Positions 41,552-46,425 of a stretch of DNA of 46,425 nucleotides are shown in pieces. The stretch covers positions 1 to 46,425 of the forward strand of contig JAGCNO010000125.1 of NCBI GenBank assembly GCA_017645905.1, in the 5' to 3' direction. Both the position numbers and the translations under genes were made by a program. The first letter of the stretch is position 1, and each line of letters begins with the position of its first letter. The stretch is from Prevotella sp. (lineage in GTDB: Bacteria > Bacteroidota > Bacteroidia > Bacteroidales > Bacteroidaceae). The notes beneath the pieces were generated by a model that was given only the letters and a program-made list of their open reading frames with translations, was not told where the DNA came from and ran no database searches.

Positions 41552-44260
41552 TTATAGCGTTACTCTGACGGTCTGCAGGTCCTTGTCGGCACTACTGGTG
41601 CCAATCATCAGTTCGTAGTCTCCGCCTATGACGCGCATCGTTCCCGCCGTCTCGTCCCAGGTCTCGAAGTCATCGCGTGCCATAGCTATAGTGACGGTCT
41701 TCGTCTGTCCAGGCTTCAGACTAACACGCTGGTATCCTCGCAGGGTCTTCAGCGGGCCGGCAGTGTCGGCAGGACGGCGCAGGTAGACCTGCACCACCTC
41801 GGCACCTTCCCTATCGCCAGTATTGGTGACGGGGACAGAAATGTTGAAGGACTGATAGTTGGCAGAGTCGGGACGGGCAGCATTCGTGTCCTCATCGACA
41901 TACTCCATCCGATTGACTTTCACATCGCCGAGTTCGAAGGTGGTGTAAGAGAGTCCGTAGCCGAAGGGGAAGAGCGGTTCGCCCCGGAAGTAGCGGTAGG
42001 TGCGGCCTTCACTCTTCGCCCCTGAGGTAGAGGAGTGGGGTGCCATGCAGTAGTCATCGAAAGGAGGCAGCTGTGCGTCGTTTTTATAGAAGGTGACGGC
42101 GAGCTTTCCCGAGGGGTTATAGTCGCCGAAGAGCACATGGGCAATGGCATGGCCGCCCTGCTCGCCGGGATACCAAGCCTGAAGAATGGCATCGCAGGTC
42201 TCAAGCTCGGGAGTAAGGGCCACAGCCGAACCACTACAGTTCACAAATACCACCTTCTTGCCAGCCTCATGCAGGGCACGCAGGATTTCACGCTGGCAAC
42301 GGGGCAGCTCAATGCTGGAGCGGTCACCACCATCAAATCCCGGCAGGTTGACGCTGGCCTCCTCGCGTTCCAGCAAGGGAGATATGCCTCCCACAAAGAT
42401 GACAGTCTCGGCATCACGGGCACGCTCCACAACCTGGCTGACGGTGGTCTCCTGGTGGCGCTGGATATCGAAGCCGAGCGTGGCACCGTCCTCTAACTGC
42501 ATGTAGTCCAGCTGGATAGTGTACTGCTGTCCTGCCCTCACCTTCAGCTTTCGCGTGCCGTGGGCGAGGCGGTTCGTGTTCCAACGGTTCTGCACGGTGT
42601 CGCCATTGACGATGATGCGCAGGCCGTCGTCGTTGGCCAGCACCATCTGCAGTTCCTCGGTCTTCTCAGCGGTGAATGATCCCTTATAGGAAGCGGTGAA
42701 GTTGGTCAGGTTCACGCCTGGAGCAAAGGCTGTATTGCCGCCGTTGTCGAAGTTCAGCGGGCTGGTATAGGTAGCGGTGGCCACAGGACTGCCCTCCATG
42801 CGGGTGTTGTTCCAGTAACGGGCGCTCATGCCGGGCTGGCCGTCAGCACCACGTAGCAGGTCGAAGATGCTCTGGTTCTCGGTCAAGGCGGTGATGTCGC
42901 AGGCCTGCTGGTAGGGCAGCTTTCGGCCCAGGCGGGTCTCAATGCCCTCGAGGGCTGTCACGGTGTGGGCGGGCTGACCGTAGTAGATGCCCCACATGAC
43001 GAGCGAGTCGGCAGCATTGGGACCCATCACCATGAGTTTTGAGTTAGGAGTTAGGAGTTGAGAGTTGTCACCTGGCTCCGTCCGCAGTTGTCCGATGGGC
43101 TTCAGGGGCAGCACGCCGTTGTTCTTCAGAAGTACCATTTGTTCGCGGGCCATGAGCAGGGCCAGCTCGCGGTGGTCCTTACTGCTGATGACCGAGGTGG
43201 GAATGTCTGTCCAGCTCACGAGGCTGTCGGGGTCGAGGTTGCCCAGGAGGAAACGACCGCGCAGCAGTCTCCGAACACTGGTATTGATTTGCTCCTCGCT
43301 GATGTCGCCACGTCGCACGGCATCGGGCAGGTTCCTGTAGACCGAACCGCACTCCACGTCGGTGCCGCTGATGACGCCACGGGCGGCAGCAGCCTTCGAG
43401 TCCTTCGACACCTCGTGACGGCCCTCGCGATAGAAGTCGCCGATGGCGCCGCAGTCGCTCACCACCAGTCCCTGGAAGCCCCAGTCCTTGCGCAATATCT
43501 GCTGCAGCAGCCGGTTGGAGCCGCAGCACGGGTCGCCCTCGAAGCGCTGGTAGGCGCACATCACTTCCTCCACGCCGGCCTTCTGAACGAGGTCGCGGAA
43601 GGCAGGCAGGTAGGTCTCCCAGAGGTCGCGGGCCGGCAGGTCCTCTATATTAAAGTGGTGGCGGGTCTTCTCCGGCCCACTATGTACGGCAAAGTGCTTG
43701 GCACAGGCCAGCAGCTTGTAGTATTTCTCGCCCGGCCCCTGCAGTCCGCGCACCACGGCGCTGCCCATACGGCCGTTCATGTAGGGATCCTCGCCATACG
43801 ACTCCTGTCCCCTACCCCATCGCGGGTCGCGGAAGAGGTTGACGGTGGGCGTCCAGAACGACAGGCCCTGGTACTTGCCCACGGCCTTTCCCTGACGGCG
43901 CAGCTCGTTGTTCTTGGCGCGGGCCTCGTCGCTCACGGCGGTATAAATCATTTCTATCAGGGCATCGTCGAAGGAGCAGGCCATGCCGATACACTGTGGA
44001 AAGACGGTGCTCAGCCCGTTTCGGCCCACGCCGTGGAGGGCCTCGCTCCACCAGTCGAACTGCGGCAGTCCTAACCTGGGGATGGCCGGCGAACCGTTCA
44101 TCATCAACTGGGCCTTCTCTTCCAGTGTCAGGCGGGAGAGAAGGTCTTCTACTCGCTGCTCAACGGGCAGCTCGGGGTTCTGATAAGGCAAAAGCTCTTG
44201 GGCGCTGACTGCCAACGAAGCCAGCAGCGACAATACAAAAAGGGAAAATCTAGTCTTCAT
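41552..44260 (-). CDS. GH3 beta-glycosidase (beta-xylosidase/beta-glucosidase) with PA14 insert
   Basis: 902 residues from ATG 44260, followed by a signal peptide (MKTRFSLFVLSLLASLAVSA). The ATG at 44281 overlaps the promoter -7 element and is rejected. The N-terminal (alpha/beta)8 domain (about 30-330) has PRLGLPQFDWWSEALHGVGR, ACAKHFAVHSGPEKTRH and the nucleophile Asp near residue 270 in GLVVSDCGAIGDFY. The second domain (350-475 and 605-770) is interrupted by a PA14 domain (about 476-605, MSARYWNNTRMEGSP, LANDDGLRIIVNGD). A C-terminal fibronectin-III-like domain (from about 780, GDREGAEVVQVYLRRP) ends it. With periplasmic location it would release xylose or glucose from oligosaccharides. 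A short repeat-derived insert (SQLLTPNSK) lies near residue 405. Confidence 0.93.
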   Translation of the reverse strand: MKTRFSLFVLSLLASLAVSAQELLPYQNPELPVEQRVEDLLSRLTLEEKAQLMMNGSPAIPRLGLPQFDWWSEALHGVGRNGLSTVFPQCIGMACSFDDALIEMIYTAVSDEARAKNNELRRQGKAVGKYQGLSFWTPTVNLFRDPRWGRGQESYGEDPYMNGRMGSAVVRGLQGPGEKYYKLLACAKHFAVHSGPEKTRHHFNIEDLPARDLWETYLPAFRDLVQKAGVEEVMCAYQRFEGDPCCGSNRLLQQILRKDWGFQGLVVSDCGAIGDFYREGRHEVSKDSKAAAARGVISGTDVECGSVYRNLPDAVRRGDISEEQINTSVRRLLRGRFLLGNLDPDSLVSWTDIPTSVISSKDHRELALLMAREQMVLLKNNGVLPLKPIGQLRTEPGDNSQLLTPNSKLMVMGPNAADSLVMWGIYYGQPAHTVTALEGIETRLGRKLPYQQACDITALTENQSIFDLLRGADGQPGMSARYWNNTRMEGSPVATATYTSPLNFDNGGNTAFAPGVNLTNFTASYKGSFTAEKTEELQMVLANDDGLRIIVNGDTVQNRWNTNRLAHGTRKLKVRAGQQYTIQLDYMQLEDGATLGFDIQRHQETTVSQVVERARDAETVIFVGGISPLLEREEASVNLPGFDGGDRSSIELPRCQREILRALHEAGKKVVFVNCSGSAVALTPELETCDAILQAWYPGEQGGHAIAHVLFGDYNPSGKLAVTFYKNDAQLPPFDDYCMAPHSSTSGAKSEGRTYRYFRGEPLFPFGYGLSYTTFELGDVKVNRMEYVDEDTNAARPDSANYQSFNISVPVTNTGDREGAEVVQVYLRRPADTAGPLKTLRGYQRVSLKPGQTKTVTIAMARDDFETWDETAGTMRVIGGDYELMIGTSSADKDLQTVRVTL
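43034..43064 (-). repeat. In-frame GAGTTAGGAGTTAGGAGTTG simple repeat in the GH3 gene
   Basis: Three near-copies of GAGTTAGGAGTT on the plus strand, read as SQLLTPNSK on the coding strand. The same string closes the repeat element in uxaA (31995-32020) and resembles the one in the sigma factor gene (39709-39735). Confidence 0.7.
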
Positions 44261-44278
44261 AGTTTCAGGTTTAAAGTG

Positions 44279-44306
44279 CAAAGATAGTCAATTATCCACA
44301 TACCAA
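44279..44306 (-). promoter_or_regulatory. Promoter of the GH3 gene
   Basis: TATCTTTG at 44286-44279 on the minus strand, with TTG at 44306-44304. The spacer of 17 bp is shorter than the usual 19-21 bp, which may mean it needs an activator. Confidence 0.6.
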
Positions 44307-44357
44307 CGAATAATTTCACTTTATTTATAAAATAATGCACTGGCATCACCCTTCGGA

Positions 44358-44440
44358 GAATAAGCCGTTCTTTCTAACAGAAAAAGCCGTTCTTTCCATT
44401 CGAATAAGCCGTTCTTTCTAACAGAAAAAGCCGTTCTTTC
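44358..44440 (-). repeat. 22-bp-period array, AAAGAACGGCTT family, locus 4 (4 units)
   Basis: AAGCCGTTC starts at 44362, 44384, 44406 and 44428, exactly 22 bp apart, each followed by TTTC and preceded by AATA or AAAA alternately. The array lies between two divergent promoters, about 50 bp upstream of the GH3 -33 element and about 90 bp from that of yitT. Confidence 0.92.
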
Positions 44441-44528
44441 TCCGACGTTGCCTAAAGAGCCTTTCAAAGGGACATGACATTCAGTGAAATCTGAGGACGA
44501 TTTTTCTTTTTTTTCTTTTGTGTTTTAT

Positions 44529-44559
44529 TTGGCCATATCACAAAAAAGCTGTAACTTTG
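44529..44559 (+). promoter_or_regulatory. Promoter of yitT
   Basis: TTG at 44529-44531, a 20-bp spacer, then TAACTTTG at 44552-44559. It rules out the in-frame ATG at 44484 and supports the start at 44598. Confidence 0.85.
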
Positions 44560-44597
44560 CAAGCGTAATTACTACTCCTACATCTTTATATATATTA

Positions 44598-45500
44598 ATG
44601 TATAGACCTTCGAAGAAATCCGTCACACGCGAACTGCGCGACTACGCGATGATAACCATCTCGATGCTGTCCTACTGCATTGGGTGGATCATCTTCCTGC
44701 TTCCCAACAACATCTCGACGGGCGGTATCGCCGGTGTCTCGTCCATCCTCTACTGGGGAACGGGCATCCCTGCCCAGCTGTCCTATTTCGCCATCAACCT
44801 TGTATTGCTGGCCATCGCCCTCGTAGTACTGGGGTGGCGGTTCTGTGTCAAGACCATCTACGCCGTCATCATGCTCACCGTGTCGTCGAGCATCGTGGGC
44901 AGCCTCTACCATGAGCATTGGCTGAGCGACCAGCCGTTCATGGCGGCCATCATCGGCTCGGTGTTCTGCGGCTGCGGAGTGGGGCTATGCCTGGCCAACA
45001 ACGGCTCTACGGGCGGCACGGACATTATCGCCGCCATCATTCACAAGTACCGTGACGTGTCGCTCGGGCATGTCATCATGTTCTGCGACATCTTCATCAT
45101 CTCGTCAAGCTACCTGGTGCTGCGCGACTTCGAGCGTGTCATCTACGGCTACGTCGTGCTCTATGTCACCGCCTTCTGTATCGACTGGGTGGTGAACACC
45201 ATGCGGTCGTCGGTGCAGTTCTTTATCATCAGCGAGAAATACGAGGAGATAGGCCACCGCATCAACCACGAACCCCACCGAGGCTGCACCGTCATCAATG
45301 CCCAGGGCTTCTACTCCGGCCGCGACGTGAAAATGCTCTTCGTGCTGGCCAACCGCCGGCAGAGCGACATGATCTTCCGCCTCATCAACGAGGTGGATCC
45401 CTCTGCATTCGTCTCGCAGAGCGCTGTCATTGGCGTCTACGGCGAGGGTTTCGACCGCTTCAAAGTGCGAAGAACCCGAGCACCCAAGGAAAACCCCTAA
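44598..45500 (+). CDS. yitT: YitT family membrane protein (DUF161/DUF2179)
   Basis: 300 residues from the ATG at 44598. Five or six hydrophobic helices occupy residues about 15-200, with the repeated family motif PNNISTGGIAGVSSILYWGT and later LANNGSTGGTDIIAAIIHKY. The C-terminal about 80 residues form the soluble DUF2179 domain (HRGCTVINAQGFYSGRDVKM then LFVLANRRQSDMIFRLINE). The family is widespread in Firmicutes and Bacteroidetes; the transported compound is not established. The sirtuin gene follows 13 bp later and is probably in the same operon. Confidence 0.92.
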   Translation: MYRPSKKSVTRELRDYAMITISMLSYCIGWIIFLLPNNISTGGIAGVSSILYWGTGIPAQLSYFAINLVLLAIALVVLGWRFCVKTIYAVIMLTVSSSIVGSLYHEHWLSDQPFMAAIIGSVFCGCGVGLCLANNGSTGGTDIIAAIIHKYRDVSLGHVIMFCDIFIISSSYLVLRDFERVIYGYVVLYVTAFCIDWVVNTMRSSVQFFIISEKYEEIGHRINHEPHRGCTVINAQGFYSGRDVKMLFVLANRRQSDMIFRLINEVDPSAFVSQSAVIGVYGEGFDRFKVRRTRAPKENP

Positions 45501-45513
45501 AATCACTATAGCT

Positions 45514-46206
45514 ATGAAAAAGAAAATCGTTGTACTGACAGGTGCCGGAATGTCCGTGGAGAGCGGTCTAAGGACTTTCCGCGACTCCGACGGACTGTGG
45601 GAAGAGTACCCCGTCGCACAGGTGGCCACTCACGAAGGCTGGGAGGCCGACCCCACACTGGTGACAAACTTCTACAACATGCTCCGCAAGAAGTGCTGGG
45701 GCGTGAAACCCAACGAGGGACACCGCCTCGTAGCCAAGCTGGAAGAGAAATACGAGGTCGTGGTGGTGACGCAGAACGTGGACAACCTTCATGAGATGGC
45801 AGGCTCCACGAAAGTCATCCACCTGCACGGCGAGCTGATGAAGGTCTGCTCCAGCCGTGACGTTGACGACCCGCGCTACCAGCAGACGCTCACTCCCGAG
45901 AACTGCGAAATAAAGCCTGGCACAAAGGCCGGCGACGGCTCGCTGCTCAGACCCTTCATCGTGTTCTTCGGCGAGGCAGTGCCCAACATCACCGTAGCCG
46001 CCGAGGAGGCACAATCGGCCGACATCTTTATCGTCATCGGCACCAGCCTCAACGTCTACCCCGCCGCAGGACTCATCCACTACGTCACGCCGAGCACGCC
46101 CATCTACCTCATCGACCCGAACCCCATCTCAGCCGGAAGCGGGGTGAAGCAGATACAGAAGGGAGCCTCGGAGGGCATGCGTGAGCTCTGCGAGAAACTA
46201 ATGTAG
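45514..46206 (+). CDS. cobB: Sirtuin, NAD-dependent protein deacylase
   Basis: 230 residues from the ATG at 45514, chosen because MKKKIVVLTGAGMSVESGLR is the normal sirtuin start; the longer frame runs into yitT. Motifs: GAGMSVESGLRTFRDSDGLW (NAD binding), TQNVDNLHEMAG, catalytic His in VIHLHGEL, RPFIVFFGEAVP, VIGTSLNVYPAAGL and YLIDPNP. The four zinc-binding cysteines of most sirtuins are not present as CxxC pairs; only isolated Cys appear (KVCSSRD, PENCEIK). Zinc-less sirtuins of this type are seen in Bacteroidetes, so it may still be active. It removes acyl groups from lysines using NAD+. Its stop lies 10 bp from the rlmH stop on the other strand. Confidence 0.92.
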   Translation: MKKKIVVLTGAGMSVESGLRTFRDSDGLWEEYPVAQVATHEGWEADPTLVTNFYNMLRKKCWGVKPNEGHRLVAKLEEKYEVVVVTQNVDNLHEMAGSTKVIHLHGELMKVCSSRDVDDPRYQQTLTPENCEIKPGTKAGDGSLLRPFIVFFGEAVPNITVAAEEAQSADIFIVIGTSLNVYPAAGLIHYVTPSTPIYLIDPNPISAGSGVKQIQKGASEGMRELCEKLM

Positions 46207-46216
46207 TCTTGGAGCT

Positions 46217-46425
46217 CTATTCGTGGTGATAGGGCTCGCCCTTGATGATGGTACAGGCGCGATAAAGCTGCTCGACAAACACCAGCCGCACCATTTGATG
46301 GGAGAACGTTAGGCGCGACAACGACAGCTGCTCAGTGGCTCGGGCATAGACAGCGGGCGAGAAACCGTAAGGGCCGCCGATGACAAACACCAGTCGGCGT
46401 GCTGTCTGCCGTTTCTGCTCCACCC
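46217..46425 (-). CDS. rlmH: 23S rRNA (pseudouridine1915-N3)-methyltransferase RlmH, C-terminal part
   Basis: The frame is open to the right edge; only the last about 69 residues are present, out of the roughly 155 usual for RlmH. The SPOUT-class knot is visible: FVIGGPYGFSPAVYARA, LSLSRLTFSHQMVRLVFVEQ and the invariant end LYRACTIIKGEPYHHE. RlmH uses S-adenosylmethionine to methylate pseudouridine 1915 in helix 69 of 23S rRNA on assembled 70S ribosomes. The GTG near the edge is an internal codon, not a start. Convergent with the sirtuin gene, with only 10 bp between. Confidence 0.95.
   Translation of the reverse strand, partial: VEQKRQTARRLVFVIGGPYGFSPAVYARATEQLSLSRLTFSHQMVRLVFVEQLYRACTIIKGEPYHHE

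Larger units (their letters stand above)
44261..44597. other. Divergent promoter region between GH3 and yitT
   Basis: About 340 bp without a gene. It holds the GH3 promoter (44279-44306), a 22-bp-period array (44358-44440) and the yitT promoter (44529-44559). Between the array and the yitT promoter is a TTTTTCTTTT-rich stretch at 44509-44525. Confidence 0.75.

Noticed and set aside
44484-44597. Upstream ATG as start of yitT
   Set aside because: The region contains the promoter (44529-44559); the family N-terminus begins at 44598.

Overview
The window comes from a Bacteroidetes genome, most likely Prevotellaceae (Prevotella, Segatella or Xylanibacter type). The reasons are the Bacteroidetes promoter signature (TTG, about 20 bp, TAnnTTTG) in front of many genes, the type IX secretion genes porU and porV, C-terminal LQGQRV-type tails on exported proteins, a Porin_10-type outer-membrane protein, KorAB, and the many short palindromic repeats. 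Coding DNA is GC-rich by eye, except for an AT-richer stretch around the surface protein at about 34.1-38.1 kb. No rRNA, tRNA, cas gene or transposase was recognised.

Layout. 1-7.4 kb: two tandem PorU-like C25 peptidases (the first cut by the left edge), porV and an overlapping ispF. 7.4-10.4 kb: a gene-free stretch with a 22-bp-period array and a terminator, then minus-strand lolA-like, yigZ/IMPACT and DUF1015 genes. 10.4-17.1 kb: a two-gene carbohydrate operon, an alpha-glucuronidase-like protein and a giant fusion of a five-bladed-propeller glycosidase, a GH2 enzyme and a malectin-like domain. 17.4-22.7 kb: korA-korB, a small membrane protein, an OmpH/Skp-like lipoprotein and nhaD. 22.7-28.7 kb (minus): putative porin, a small membrane protein and a DUF4468 protein with overlapping ends, a PIF1-like helicase with TPR tail, and a PIN toxin-antitoxin pair. 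28.9-33.8 kb: PBP1A (minus), then uxaA overlapping an mlaE permease (plus). 33.9-39.9 kb (minus): a short acidic-tailed peptide, a 1208-residue surface protein with duplicated Ig-like modules and a 9-G tract in its signal-peptide codons, a second PIN toxin-antitoxin pair, and an ECF-like sigma factor. 39.9-46.4 kb: a XylE-like sugar/H+ symporter and a GH3 beta-glycosidase with PA14 insert (minus), then yitT, a sirtuin, and the 3' end of rlmH cut by the right edge.

Functional themes are protein export and envelope building (PorU, PorV, LolA, Skp, PBP1A, porin, MlaE), plant-polysaccharide use (glucuronidase-like, GH2 fusion, UxaA, GH3, XylE) and anaerobic central metabolism (KorAB).

The most striking signal is non-coding. 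Four intergenic regions (17161-17248, 28748-28854, 39100-39332, 44358-44440) carry tandem arrays of AAAGAACGGCTTATTC plus about 6 variable bases, at an almost perfect 22-bp period. A fifth region (7454-7629) keeps the same 22-bp period with an unrelated palindromic unit (AGTTTCC...GGAAACT). In addition, at least three families of small palindromic or inverted-repeat elements sit in frame inside coding regions. Two of them encode nearly the same peptide whichever way round they are inserted, much like the known Rickettsia palindromic elements. These repeats are the best candidates here for something undescribed.
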